A stretch of 64,000 nucleotides of DNA. Origin: JBFWNG01 sp050251195. Its GTDB lineage: Bacteria; Bdellovibrionota_B; Oligoflexia; Oligoflexales; Oligoflexaceae. The notes below the pieces were generated by a model. The model had not been told where the DNA came from. It did no database searches and worked only from the letters and a program-made list of their open reading frames with translations. The stretch is from assembly GCA_050251195.1 (NCBI GenBank), contig JBFWNG010000004.1:124001-188000 (forward strand). The letters run 5' to 3'. Positions within the stretch are counted from its first letter, which is position 1. The number at the start of each line of letters is the position of its first letter. Shown here in pieces: positions 51,636 to 61,196 of the stretch. A program made the position numbers and the translations under genes.

Positions 51636-52763
51636 ATGACCATCGAAATACAAAAACCAGATGTGCCTCACGTCCTGTCCTTCAAAAAGAAAGACTGGGA
51701 AGATCTGCTCATTAGCGTTGGCGAACCGGCATATCGGGCTAAACAGCTCGAAAACTGGATATACCAGAAAAAGGTTCTCGCAATCGAAAGCATGAGCAAC
51801 CTGCCCAAAACCTTACGCGACAAAATTGGTTCTCAAGTCAGCGCGGAACTTCCAGAAATTATAAGCCGCTTGGAATCCGAAGACGGCACCACAAAGCTGT
51901 TGCTGCGCGGCAAGAAGTTGCAATCTATTGAAACAGTCATCATGCGCTACGAAGACCGAACGAGTCTTTGCGTGTCGTCACAAGTTGGCTGCAAACTCGC
52001 ATGCACCTTTTGCCAAACAGGCAAACTCGGCTTTTTCAGAAACCTCTCCGCGGACGAAATTCTCAGCCAATACTTCATCGCTGATCAAATCGTTTCTCAG
52101 GAAGGTCGACGGGTCTCTCATATCGTTTTCATGGGAATGGGTGAGCCTTTCGACAACTATGACAACGTGATTCAAGCCACAAACCGCTTCCTAGACGAAG
52201 ACGGTCTCAACTTGTCGCACAAGCACGTGACGCTTTCGACCTCCGGCATTGCGCCGAAGATTGGTCAACTTGCCTACGACACTAAAGCGTGTTTAGCATT
52301 ATCGTTGCACGCGGCTACCGACGAATTGCGTTCGCAGATTATGCCTATTAACCGGAAGTATTCTCTCGTCGAACTCAAAGAAGAGCTCCTTGCATACCAG
52401 CAGGCAACCAACAAGAAAATCACCATTGAGTACATTCTCATCAAAGACGTCAACTGCAGCATCAAAGAAGCCAAAGCTCTCGTCAGATATGTGAATGGAT
52501 TGAAGGTCAAGATTAATCTTATACCGTTCAACGACCATCCCGGCGTTGACTACAAACGACCGGACACCGCAACGATCCAAGCTTTTCAGGATTATCTTAA
52601 GTCGAGGTCTTTGGTTGCAACCGTGCGCTATAGCCGCGGACTCGGCGTGTCTGCTGCCTGCGGACAGCTTGCGGCCAAAACGGGAGCGACTTTGTCGAAC
52701 ATGCCGAGGCGGAAAGATATCCTCGTAAATGCGACGACAGAGCAACATATGAGGTCTCAGTAG
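51636..52763 (+). CDS. rlmN: Dual-specificity rRNA/tRNA methyltransferase RlmN
   Basis: Radical-SAM enzyme methylating C2 of A2503 in 23S rRNA and A37 of tRNAs. The 375 residues hold the cluster motif CKLACTFC, GGE-like MGMGEPFDNYD, LSTSGI, ALSLHA, and the C-terminal cysteine in SAACGQL that forms the methyl-thioether intermediate. The ATG at 51636 gives MTIEIQKP; an upstream TTG or ATG at 51573 would add 21 atypical residues. Confidence 0.95.
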   Translation: MTIEIQKPDVPHVLSFKKKDWEDLLISVGEPAYRAKQLENWIYQKKVLAIESMSNLPKTLRDKIGSQVSAELPEIISRLESEDGTTKLLLRGKKLQSIETVIMRYEDRTSLCVSSQVGCKLACTFCQTGKLGFFRNLSADEILSQYFIADQIVSQEGRRVSHIVFMGMGEPFDNYDNVIQATNRFLDEDGLNLSHKHVTLSTSGIAPKIGQLAYDTKACLALSLHAATDELRSQIMPINRKYSLVELKEELLAYQQATNKKITIEYILIKDVNCSIKEAKALVRYVNGLKVKINLIPFNDHPGVDYKRPDTATIQAFQDYLKSRSLVATVRYSRGLGVSAACGQLAAKTGATLSNMPRRKDILVNATTEQHMRSQ

Positions 52764-52808
52764 AGAGTGGCTTGTGACGCAGAAAGTTTCTTTTCGCGGT
52801 CTCAAAAA

Positions 52809-54044
52809 TTAGAGCTGAAGCAAGAGTTGTCCGAAATCCTCAAACATGGGATCGCGGTCCCATGAGTTTTCCTCATGAGCTTGTTGGGCCTGCTCTGCCT
52901 CTCGTGAAGATTGTTCATGAATCTGCCGGACCCCTACCATTCCTTTTTCCGGGAAAATTACCAAATATTGGCCAAGAGAACCTTCTGCAGAGAAAAATCT
53001 TATCGGTCCGATTTTGATATTTATTTCGGGTACAGACTTTGCTTTTACCTGTTGATAGAAGTCTGCAAACGCAGCAGCTCCTCCCAGAACATCCTCTAGT
53101 TTTGTCCTAATTTCTGTTTGGGGAAGTAGCTCTCCGAGAATTGCTTCCAAACGAACAATATAATTCTCAGAAATGCCTGCTTTTCTATAGGTGTTGAGAA
53201 GGTTCTTATCATAAAAGAACTTGTTTTCATCGAAGTTAGAGCGCCTCCACCAAAGCAAACCGCAACCTTCTTCGAGTGAAGAACCAGCTGCAAGCGAGAT
53301 GTCAATCCAGTTCTCGCTAATGAGTCGCTGTCCATTCCAAGTCCCTTTGTGCAAAACCAACTGTCCGATTTTAGCTAACCCTTGCGCAGTCATTTGGAGG
53401 CCTGCCATTCCATGCGGGTTTCCAGCTCCATCGTGATCCCAATGCCATTCCGAACGAGTAATACCGAGCGGAATGAAAAGGCGCTGATCTAAATATTCGT
53501 CCATCGGAAGATGGGATGCCGTTTGAACAATCCCTGCAAGAAGATTCGTAGCTTTATTATTGTAGAAAAACTTCGTTCCGGGATCGTCGGTTAGCTCGGC
53601 CGCCAAAGCCAGTTTCACGAAATCCTGACCGGGATTATAGTATATCTCCTGCGTCGTTGGATTGGATTGGAGGCCCGAAGTGTGGTTCAATAAATGCCTA
53701 ACTGTTATTAACTCTTTCCGCCCTTGTTTCCACTCCGGATAAAATTTCCACACGGGCGTGTCCACGGATTCCAGAAACCCGTCGTCGATCAAGAAGCCAA
53801 TCGCCAGGCTTACGATTGATTTAGTGGCTGACATGGTCTCGATGGGTTCATCGTGACGGCCAGACGAATAGTTTAAGATCTCTTTGCCGTCCTTGAAAAT
53901 GAGGACAGCGTCAGAATTAGTTTCGTTTGCACGTTGTTTTAACTTATCGAGGGCGGGATCGGCCGCCATTTTTGAACTGCTCATTGTGGAAGAACTACAG
54001 GCGCTAATAATAGTCGCTAGAAGAACGATTTTTACGGATTTCAT
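52809..54044 (-). CDS. Beta-lactamase-fold serine hydrolase lipoprotein
   Basis: A class C beta-lactamase/penicillin-binding-protein-like (AmpC/EstB type) protein of 411 residues. A lipoprotein signal ends in ISAC (Cys16). The nucleophile is in SATKS (SxxK) and the second motif in YNNK (YxN). The third box, normally HTG or KTG, is not obvious; ATG/EGS-like segments near the end may substitute. Members include esterases, D-aminopeptidases and carboxypeptidases, so antibiotic hydrolysis should not be assumed. It is transcribed alone and convergently with rlmN. Confidence 0.85.
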   Translation of the reverse strand: MKSVKIVLLATIISACSSSTMSSSKMAADPALDKLKQRANETNSDAVLIFKDGKEILNYSSGRHDEPIETMSATKSIVSLAIGFLIDDGFLESVDTPVWKFYPEWKQGRKELITVRHLLNHTSGLQSNPTTQEIYYNPGQDFVKLALAAELTDDPGTKFFYNNKATNLLAGIVQTASHLPMDEYLDQRLFIPLGITRSEWHWDHDGAGNPHGMAGLQMTAQGLAKIGQLVLHKGTWNGQRLISENWIDISLAAGSSLEEGCGLLWWRRSNFDENKFFYDKNLLNTYRKAGISENYIVRLEAILGELLPQTEIRTKLEDVLGGAAAFADFYQQVKAKSVPEINIKIGPIRFFSAEGSLGQYLVIFPEKGMVGVRQIHEQSSREAEQAQQAHEENSWDRDPMFEDFGQLLLQL

Positions 54045-54460
54045 TCTAAATGCCTTTGTATAGAGTCAAAAACCAAGGGATTAAGTGCAAGTCACAGGCC
54101 ATCGGCAATTTGACGGTAAGTATCTGGTATAAGGGAGTTTTATCGCGCGGTAGGTAACAATTCCGTCTGAGATGTTTCCATTTTGTTCAAGAACTTTACA
54201 TCGAAAAGGGCGAAAAAGTGAAATGCGGCCCGTTGATGTGGAAGCGAACCTTTACAAATGAGATCCATCGCTGCGCTCAGGATGACGGTGTTGCCCGGGA
54301 TATCGTTGGTGCACGCACAAAGACGCTGCATCGGCCATTAGGCTTTTCAAGGAGACCGGTTGGGATACACTCAAGATGACCCTATTGGACGCAGTGAACT
54401 CTGTTGGACCAGTTAATCCTGTTGGACGCAGGATGACGGCGTTGCACACAGCAGACCTCA
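54045..54460. repeat. Intergenic region with decayed dispersed repeats
   Basis: This 416-bp gap contains no convincing gene. AGATCCATCGCTGCGCTCAG, continuing GATGAC (54261-54286), is the reverse complement of the block inside menD at 17562-17590, differing at about two positions. Related remnants lie at about 54370-54440: CAGGATGACGGCGTTGCAC echoes CAGGATGACGGTGTTGCCC, and TGTTGGAC occurs twice. The first 200 bp (54045-54250) hold nothing I could identify. Confidence 0.6.
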
Positions 54461-55435
54461 TTATGAAGGAATCGGCAAATTCAAATTCTTCAAAACCTCA
54501 CGGCCACCGTTGACCAAGAGTTGCGCCACAAGCTCCTTCGCTCCCTCGACGTAGTCCTGAGGATTTTGCCTTTTCCAGGTCACCTCGGCCCTGCCAAGAT
54601 TGCCTTGATGATCCACGAGCACACCTAGGACGCGGGCAGTGTTGCCGGTAATCGTACAGAATACCCCAATGGGCATCGAGCAGTCGCCGCCAAGAAGCCG
54701 TAAAACTTCCCGTTCAAAGGAAACGGCGTAGCGAGTGTCAGCATGATCGAGCTTCGCTATTTCTGCCGCAATGGGGCTATCCGCTAGAGTCTCAATAGTC
54801 AACGCCCCCTGACCAGCACAGGGCACAAAACTCGTTGTGTCCAACACCTTGTACTTAATGTCCTTGATCTCAAGCCGCTCTATTGCCGCGTGGCTCAGGA
54901 TGATGGCGTCCCATTGGCCCTCTTTGAGTTTGGCAATCCGGGTATCGACGTTGCCGCGGAGCGGAGACACCTCGATTCGAGGAGCAAACGACTTCAATAG
55001 ACATGTTCGCCTTAAACTCGAAGTTCCGAGCGACTTAACAGGCGTCTGTGCAATGTCGCTTGCAGAGAGAACTTCAGGAAGATTTTTTATCTGAATGGCA
55101 TCGTTGAAAATCAGAATATCGTTTGGGCTATGGCGTTTCATAATGGCGCTAAGAGCAAACGGCTTCTGTACGACCGCCGGCAAGTCCTTGAGAGAATGCA
55201 CGGCGATGTCCGCCTCTTTGGCGAGCAGCGCGGTTTCGAGTTCTTTTATGAAAAGTCCCTTGCCGCCGATTTCGTGGAGAAAGCGGTCCTGGACGATATC
55301 CCCTTTCGTCGTGAGCGTTATGATCTTCGTCTCGTAACCCATTTTATGGAGCAGGCCTGCGACGTAATTGGCTTGCCACAATGCGAGTTTGCTGCCGCGA
55401 GTTGCTATCCGTACTGTTTTCGAAGCGCTTATCAT
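54461..55435 (-). CDS. hemC: Porphobilinogen deaminase (hydroxymethylbilane synthase)
   Basis: Makes hydroxymethylbilane from four porphobilinogens in tetrapyrrole synthesis. The 324 residues carry RIATRGSKLALWQAN, SLKDLPA, GTSSLRR, CAGQGAL and LLGGDCSMPIGV with Cys252, the dipyrromethane attachment site. The normal GGGCxxP reads GGDCSMP. It is the last gene of the lpdA-to-hemC run, 6 bp after hemA, followed by the repeat-containing gap. Confidence 0.95.
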   Translation of the reverse strand: MISASKTVRIATRGSKLALWQANYVAGLLHKMGYETKIITLTTKGDIVQDRFLHEIGGKGLFIKELETALLAKEADIAVHSLKDLPAVVQKPFALSAIMKRHSPNDILIFNDAIQIKNLPEVLSASDIAQTPVKSLGTSSLRRTCLLKSFAPRIEVSPLRGNVDTRIAKLKEGQWDAIILSHAAIERLEIKDIKYKVLDTTSFVPCAGQGALTIETLADSPIAAEIAKLDHADTRYAVSFEREVLRLLGGDCSMPIGVFCTITGNTARVLGVLVDHQGNLGRAEVTWKRQNPQDYVEGAKELVAQLLVNGGREVLKNLNLPIPS

Positions 55436-55441
55436 AGATTC

Positions 55442-56758
55442 TCAATCTTCTCCATTGGCTTTAGGCGCGGGGAACAGTACCTTCAAGGCCGTTGCAAGTT
55501 GTTCACCAAAGAACCCTTCGGGCGGTGTCTTAACTCTGCTGCTAGCGTCGCTGGAAATTTTACCTGCGATGGATTGCACGAGCGCGTTGATCGCTTCAAG
55601 TTGGCCCTGGTCCAGGTTGCGAAAGATCTCTTTGTTGAGCGTCCTGTCCGCCTCTCGAGCGACAAGATCGTCCAAATAAGCGCGGAAACCTGACAATGCA
55701 GGTTTCAAACTCAGAGTTTCTAACCATACAATGAAGTTGTGAGCGCTCTCGACAATCATGCCCCGAGCTTTCAGAGCGGCAAGTCGTCTCGCTTCTTTGT
55801 GTTCCCCCACAATTTGTTTAAGATCGTCGATGTCAAATAAGTAAACGCCGTCGAGTTCGGCGCATTTGGGATCAATGTTCCGCGGTAGCGCGATATCAAT
55901 GAGATAAAGGGGACGATTCGACCGGCCCCGGAGCGCTCGCTTAATATTTTCCACGTTAAGGATAAACTCACTTGAGCTTGTCGAACTCAAAACTATGTCG
56001 CAGACAGGCAGCGACTCCGCTAAATCGTCAAGGGATAGAGCCTTGCCGAACTTTAGCTCCTCCACCAAAGTCTGCGCCTTGGAAACGGTTCGATTGACGA
56101 TAGAGAGCGACTCGAGATCGCATTTGACGGCGTATCGGGCTGCGACGGACGCCATATCACCGGCGCCAATGATCATCATTTTGTGGTTCTTGATGTCGCC
56201 AGCCACTTTCATAGCGAGCTGTATGGCGGCGTGGCTTATGGAAATCGGTTTCCTGCCTATTTCCGTGAACGTCCGAACTTTCTTTGATTCGCTTAGCGCG
56301 GCTTGGCACATGCGCGAGAGTATCGGGCCGATGGTGCCGACGGTCTTCGCGTGCTGCATGGATTCCTTAAATTGCCCAGTTATCTGCGTTTCGCCGAGAA
56401 CGAGCGAATCGAGACCCGAGGCGACCTGGAAAGCATGTTCCGCCGCCTCCCGGTGATGATGAATATAAAGACTTGCGTGGACCTGGGGTTTAAGCCTGTC
56501 GTCGAAATCCGCTTTTTGCTTTTGCAGTGCAAGAAAAACCGCCTCTCCGTTGACCGGCTGGTCCGATACGCCGTACAGTTCGAGCCGATTGCAGGTCGAC
56601 AGTGCCATGATTTCCGTCAAGTTGAGTTCATCCCTAATCTGAGGCAAAGAGGTCGTCAGTTGTTCGACGCTAAGAAACAACTTTTCGCGGAAATCGATCG
56701 CGGCAGAGTTGTGGTTGGCGCCAACGCAGAATAAATGTTTCTGATGTCTTTTCGTCAT
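55442..56758 (-). CDS. hemA: Glutamyl-tRNA reductase
   Basis: NADPH-dependent reductase forming glutamate-1-semialdehyde, the committed C5 step of heme synthesis. The 438 residues show VGANHNSAAIDFREK, the catalytic Cys56 in LSTCNRLELYG, LGETQITGQFK, GAGDMAS, and NRTVSKAQ. The start at 56758 makes an ATGA overlap with hemX; the open frame extends 80 codons upstream inside hemX without family similarity and is rejected. Expression is coupled to hemX. Confidence 0.95.
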   Translation of the reverse strand: MTKRHQKHLFCVGANHNSAAIDFREKLFLSVEQLTTSLPQIRDELNLTEIMALSTCNRLELYGVSDQPVNGEAVFLALQKQKADFDDRLKPQVHASLYIHHHREAAEHAFQVASGLDSLVLGETQITGQFKESMQHAKTVGTIGPILSRMCQAALSESKKVRTFTEIGRKPISISHAAIQLAMKVAGDIKNHKMMIIGAGDMASVAARYAVKCDLESLSIVNRTVSKAQTLVEELKFGKALSLDDLAESLPVCDIVLSSTSSSEFILNVENIKRALRGRSNRPLYLIDIALPRNIDPKCAELDGVYLFDIDDLKQIVGEHKEARRLAALKARGMIVESAHNFIVWLETLSLKPALSGFRAYLDDLVAREADRTLNKEIFRNLDQGQLEAINALVQSIAGKISSDASSRVKTPPEGFFGEQLATALKVLFPAPKANGED

Positions 56759-57573
56759 AGCAGACCAAAAAAGAAAGCGGACAACAAAAGAAACCCGGCG
56801 ACGCTCATCTGAGCGAGGTGTTTGCCGGAAACGGCGAATATGTTGCGTGCGAGAAGTATCGCAAGATACCAGGCCCAAACAAGAGTTGCCCAGATGATCT
56901 TCCAGCCGAGCGACATTTCCGCATGCGGCGAGGGAAAGAAACGCGTGAGAATTCCCCCGGAGACCAATCCTAGAGAAATAAAAATAAAACCGACCCACAG
57001 TGTGAAGACCAAGAGACGGTCGAGCTTGTCGAGTGGCGGGGTTACGGGCGAGATGAGATAGAGCTGCTTCTTTTTCAAAGCTCTATGCTGTAAAAGATAA
57101 AGCGCCGAAACCCCAAACGCGCATATGGCAAAGGCCTCCCCGAGAATCGCGAGTGAAATATGCACAGTCGGCAGAAAAAGCGGTGGTGTCGACGCAATAT
57201 GGCCCTCCGCCAAAGGTACCGTGAACATTTGATAAAGGATGATCAAGCAGGACAGCGGCGCCGTGATGATTCCTAGGATTCTCATTTTGAACAAGAAAAA
57301 CCCCAGAACCGTGAGCCACGATATGGACGCTATGAGAACAAGCCCGCTCATACCTGTGTAGAACCCAACCACCAGTGAAGTTGCGATCGCAAGACACGTT
57401 GAGATTGTGCCCACGATAAAGAAGCCGAATCCTAAGAGAAAGTGGTTCTCCCGCTTGTTTGATTTCGGAAAAGAGTGGATATAGAGAAAAGATGAAACCA
57501 AAAATGAAACCAAGCTAATAACGATAAGCGCGTGACTGACGCTCGAATTGATGAGCTCGGAAATGGAGGTCAT
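56755..57573 (-). CDS. hemX: CcsA/HemX-family membrane protein
   Basis: Integral membrane protein of 272 residues with about eight helices, of the cytochrome c assembly (CcsA/HemX/YpjD) family. LPTVHISLAILGEAF and LWVGFIFISLGLVSGGI match the conserved helices with His ligands, but the full WWD heme-handling motif is not present. The Bacillus homologue affects HemA levels, and the direct overlap with hemA here (ATGA) fits such a link. It also overlaps cysQ by 4 bp. Confidence 0.85.
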   Translation of the reverse strand: MTSISELINSSVSHALIVISLVSFLVSSFLYIHSFPKSNKRENHFLLGFGFFIVGTISTCLAIATSLVVGFYTGMSGLVLIASISWLTVLGFFLFKMRILGIITAPLSCLIILYQMFTVPLAEGHIASTPPLFLPTVHISLAILGEAFAICAFGVSALYLLQHRALKKKQLYLISPVTPPLDKLDRLLVFTLWVGFIFISLGLVSGGILTRFFPSPHAEMSLGWKIIWATLVWAWYLAILLARNIFAVSGKHLAQMSVAGFLLLSAFFFGLL

Positions 57574-58331
57574 GCTTTCATCCCTAAAACAAACCCTGGT
57601 ACTTTGAGTTCCTTAGTATTGTACACAAAAGGGATTGGAAAAGGATATCCTTTTAAATACCTAAGAAGAGCGTCGCCGCTTGCGACATCCCATTCGTAGC
57701 ATGGTACGGACCGGGCATAGATGTCGACCTTGGACTCCGCCAACAGACAAAATTTTATTGATGAGCTTACCGGCCGCCATTCTGAGATGGCCGTTGTCCG
57801 AAGCATAGATTTAATTTTTTCAAGCTGATCGGTTTTTGACACAGCAACGATGGTTTGGTCTTTTCGTTGCGGTTTGTATGCCAGTTCCTTTCTTTGGCCT
57901 ATCGCATCGACCTTCCATGTGCCGTAGCCTTTTGCGCCGCAATAAACAACGCCTTGCTCAGGAATTCCTATGCACCCAAACAAAGGAACGCCGCCCTCGA
58001 TAAGAGCTATATTGACGGCGTACTCCGAACCGCCGCTTAAAAACTCCGTTGTTCCGTCGAGCGGATCAATGCACCAATATCGGCGCCATTTTTTTCGCGC
58101 CTCGAATGGCTGAAGCGTTGTTTCCTCAGATATCACGGGAATTGAGTTCGTCAGTTTGGAAAGTGCAGTAAGTAGCATTTGATTAACGAGAAAATCGACG
58201 TCAGAAACGGGACTTCCGTCAAACTTAGCGCGACTTTGAATGTTCTCCGCTTTCTTCTTCTCCAAAATCAGCGCGCCGGCTTCCCGGGTTAGGTCTTGAA
58301 CCTTAGAAATAATTTCAGAAGTAAGGGACAC
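57570..58331 (-). CDS. cysQ: 3'(2'),5'-bisphosphate nucleotidase / inositol monophosphatase family
   Basis: Metal-dependent phosphatase of 253 residues. The Mg site is in ISEET and CIDPLDGTTEFLSGG, and the C-terminal acid in YEWDVASGDAL. The DGTTEF and EWD patterns fit CysQ (PAP phosphatase) better than SuhB, though inositol phosphates cannot be excluded. PAP removal would support sulfate assimilation or CoA-related recycling. It lies between the E2 gene (8-bp gap) and hemX (4-bp overlap). Confidence 0.85.
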   Translation of the reverse strand: MSLTSEIISKVQDLTREAGALILEKKKAENIQSRAKFDGSPVSDVDFLVNQMLLTALSKLTNSIPVISEETTLQPFEARKKWRRYWCIDPLDGTTEFLSGGSEYAVNIALIEGGVPLFGCIGIPEQGVVYCGAKGYGTWKVDAIGQRKELAYKPQRKDQTIVAVSKTDQLEKIKSMLRTTAISEWRPVSSSIKFCLLAESKVDIYARSVPCYEWDVASGDALLRYLKGYPFPIPFVYNTKELKVPGFVLGMKA

Positions 58332-58339
58332 TTCACTTC

Positions 58340-59644
58340 CTAAACGGGATTTTCGTTATAAGACTCCAGAATTTTCTTGAGCGTCGCCAGGTATCTTGCG
58401 CCGCCTTCGCCGTCCACAACACGATGGTCGAATGTCAAACTCACCATCATCAGAGGACGTATTCCGATCATATCGTCTATGACTACGGGACGTTTTGTTA
58501 TCGTCCCAATCCCTAAGATCGCCACTTGCGGTTGGCTGATGATTGGATTTGACGTGAGGCTTCCAAAGCCTCCGGGATTGGTTATGGAGAACGTGCCGCC
58601 TCGAACGTCGTCAGGCAGAAGTTTTTTACTTCGAGCCCGCGTCGCGAGGTCATTCAGTTTCCGACAGATGCCGGCGAGGTTGAGATCACCTGCGTTCTTG
58701 ATGACCGGAACGATGAGGCCCTCTTTGATCGCTACGGCACAGCCGATATTTATGTCTTTCTTGAAGAGAATCTCATCGCCGTCGAGAGACGTGTTGATGA
58801 TGGGGTGGTCTTTAATAGCCTGTGTCGCCGCGTGAATGATGAAAGGTGTGTAAGTGAGTTTGAAACCTTCTTTTTGTTCAAATTGGTCTTTGTATCGTTC
58901 GCGTATATTTACGACGTTGTGCATATCGATTTCAAATACCGTCGTCACGTGCGGCGATGTTCGAACTGATTGAACCATGTGCTCGGCGATCATCTTGCGC
59001 ATATGAGTCATTTTTTCCCGGACAACCGGCACTCCGTCCAGGTATTCCAATCCGTTCTGAGTTGTCGTCACAAGACGATTGTCGTCTGACTCGAATTCAG
59101 GGACTTTCACGCGCGCTACCGACTGCGTCGCAACCGTCGGCGCGGTCTTTCCAGCCTCCAGATAATCAACGATGTCTTTCTTCGTTATCCTTCCGTGCAT
59201 GCCAGAACCCGAAAGATGATCGAGATTGACGCGGTTTTCCTTGGCGATCTTGCGCACGAGAGGAGAGCTTTTCTTTTGCGAAATTGGATTGAAGTTGGCC
59301 GCTGCGGCAGTAGCCGCGGTGGCGTTAGATTTTGGAGCGGAATTGCTACTGGGATTAGCTTTCGGCGTTTCACTTTTCGGAGAAGTCGATGCGGAAGCCC
59401 CAGAGGCATCAGCGCTGATTTTTGCGATAACATTGTTGACGCCGATCGATGCGCCTTCCTTTGCAATGAGGGAGACATATCCCGAAGCAGGAGCCGGAAT
59501 TTCAGTGTCGACTTTGTCCGTGGACACCTCAAGCAAAGGCTCGCCTTCCGTGACCTGATCGCCCGATTTCTTGAGCCAACGCACGAGCACAGCTTCCGTG
59601 ATTCCTTCGCCCATGGACGGCATTAAAACGTCTTTTGTAGCCAT
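58340..59644 (-). CDS. Dihydrolipoamide acyltransferase (E2) of a 2-oxoacid dehydrogenase complex
   Basis: E2 core, 434 residues. One lipoyl domain (1-77) has the lipoyl Lys in STDKVDTEIP. An Ala/Pro/Ser linker leads to a peripheral-subunit-binding domain (SPLVRKIAKENRVNLDHLSG, about 126-165). The catalytic domain has FDHRVVDGEGGARYL with the active-site His and Asp. MPSMGEGITEA and the short PIISQPQVAILGIG region resemble succinyl- or branched-chain-type E2s; the acyl group is not settled. No E1 gene is in the window. It starts 21 bp after lpdA. Confidence 0.9.
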   Translation of the reverse strand: MATKDVLMPSMGEGITEAVLVRWLKKSGDQVTEGEPLLEVSTDKVDTEIPAPASGYVSLIAKEGASIGVNNVIAKISADASGASASTSPKSETPKANPSSNSAPKSNATAATAAAANFNPISQKKSSPLVRKIAKENRVNLDHLSGSGMHGRITKKDIVDYLEAGKTAPTVATQSVARVKVPEFESDDNRLVTTTQNGLEYLDGVPVVREKMTHMRKMIAEHMVQSVRTSPHVTTVFEIDMHNVVNIRERYKDQFEQKEGFKLTYTPFIIHAATQAIKDHPIINTSLDGDEILFKKDINIGCAVAIKEGLIVPVIKNAGDLNLAGICRKLNDLATRARSKKLLPDDVRGGTFSITNPGGFGSLTSNPIISQPQVAILGIGTITKRPVVIDDMIGIRPLMMVSLTFDHRVVDGEGGARYLATLKKILESYNENPV

Positions 59645-59665
59645 AGCTCCAACCCCTCCGAACGT

Positions 59666-61063
59666 TTAGAGATGAATCGCTCCGCCCATAGCGGCGTGGG
59701 CGGCTTCCATTACTGTTTCCGATATCGTCGGATGCGGGTGGATCGTGTGCCCAATTTCGTCAATAGTGCTCTCCAATACCTTGGCCAGCGAAAACTCCGC
59801 GATCATCTCAGTAGCGGTGGTGCCGATGATATGTACCCCCAAAATTTCTTTGTATTTTGGTTCGTAGAGGAGTTTGATAAACCCGACCGTCGCGCCTTCG
59901 ATCTTGGCCTTCGCCAACGGAGCGAACGGAAATTTGACAGCCTTGTAAGAAGCCTTCTCTTCTCGAAGTTTTTGTTCCGTCTTGCCGATGCTCGCAATTT
60001 CAGGCGAGGTGTAAATTGCGTTCGGGTTGGCGTCGTAGTTGATAACAGGAGGGTTGTGGTTTGCCATGATTTCCACAGCGTGCATGGCTTCCGCAGAAGC
60101 TGTGTGAGCCAGAGCCGGCGTGCTAATGATATCTCCCACCGCGAACACAGTCTTCTGTGACGTTCTGTAATGTTCGTCCACCTTTACAAAACCGCCTTTT
60201 TCGATCGAAATTCCCATCGCCTCGAGACCAAGATCAGCCGTAACCGGTTGCCTGCCTATAGACATGAGAACTTTTGCGAATTCCCTGGGTTTGCCGCCTT
60301 CGGTGGTCACGACGCAAAACTTGCCCTTGTCCTCAACCCCAGTCAGTTTTGTTGAAGTTTCGATCGTCAAGTTGGCGTGGTTCTTTTTCAACACGCGCAC
60401 AAACTCTTTGACGACCTCTTCGTCTTCTGTCGGAAGAACTTGCGGAGCAAGTTCAATAACGGTCACCTGGCTGCCCATGCGTGCAAACAAAGACGCAAAC
60501 TCCATCCCGACGACGCCTCCCCCGATCACCGCCAAGGTTTCGGGGACATGATCGATGAAAAGGACGGTATCCGACGTAAGGATGTTCTTGCCGTTAGACT
60601 TTGCAAAGGGGAGCTCACGAACCTGAGACCCTGTTGCAAGGAGAATATTTTTTGCCGCGAGGCTTTCCATGCCTGCAGCGGTTTTCACGGCCACCATTTT
60701 GGGATTCTCAAGTTTCGCGGTACCTTGAAAAACGTCGATTTTATTTTTCTTCATGAGGAACTTGAGACCCTTGCGCTGAGCGTCGACCACGGATTCTTTC
60801 TTGGCCATGATTCGACTCCAGTCAAATTTCGGATTGGAGACGGATATGCCTTCTTCTTCCATGTGACGAACTTTGTCCCAAAGTTTGGCTGAGTGCAGCA
60901 AAGCTTTGGTGGGTATACATCCGACATTGAGGCAGGTGCCCCCAAGATGTTCATTTTTTTCAACAAGAGCCACCTTCATTCCGAGTTGGGCCGCACGAAT
61001 AGCGCCAACTTCCCCGGCAGGACCTGCTCCAATAACCACAACATCATAAGATTTTTGGCTCAT
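59666..61063 (-). CDS. lpdA: Dihydrolipoamide dehydrogenase (E3)
   Basis: FAD-disulfide oxidoreductase reoxidising dihydrolipoamide with NAD+. The 465 residues have the FAD motif VIGAGPAGEVGA, the redox pair in GGTCLNVGCIPTKAL, the NAD motif IGGGVVGMEFAS, FAVGDI, and the C-terminal HPHPTISETVMEA with the catalytic His-Glu pair. It serves the adjacent E2 and possibly other complexes. It is the first gene of a six-gene minus-strand unit that ends with hemC. Confidence 0.96.
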   Translation of the reverse strand: MSQKSYDVVVIGAGPAGEVGAIRAAQLGMKVALVEKNEHLGGTCLNVGCIPTKALLHSAKLWDKVRHMEEEGISVSNPKFDWSRIMAKKESVVDAQRKGLKFLMKKNKIDVFQGTAKLENPKMVAVKTAAGMESLAAKNILLATGSQVRELPFAKSNGKNILTSDTVLFIDHVPETLAVIGGGVVGMEFASLFARMGSQVTVIELAPQVLPTEDEEVVKEFVRVLKKNHANLTIETSTKLTGVEDKGKFCVVTTEGGKPREFAKVLMSIGRQPVTADLGLEAMGISIEKGGFVKVDEHYRTSQKTVFAVGDIISTPALAHTASAEAMHAVEIMANHNPPVINYDANPNAIYTSPEIASIGKTEQKLREEKASYKAVKFPFAPLAKAKIEGATVGFIKLLYEPKYKEILGVHIIGTTATEMIAEFSLAKVLESTIDEIGHTIHPHPTISETVMEAAHAAMGGAIHL

Positions 61064-61196
61064 TTCTTTCTCCGAAGTTCGAGTAAGCTCTTCAATCTAT
61101 ATCAATAATAGGGTGATTTTAAAGAAAAATTTACTCAAATCAGTGAAAAATACGCATTTTTCCGATAATATAGATGTAAGTTCAAAGGGGATAGAC

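Noticed and set aside
56759..56998. 80-codon N-terminal extension of hemA
   Set aside because: It overlaps hemX, has no GluTR similarity, and the ATG at 56758 forms a natural ATGA overlap.
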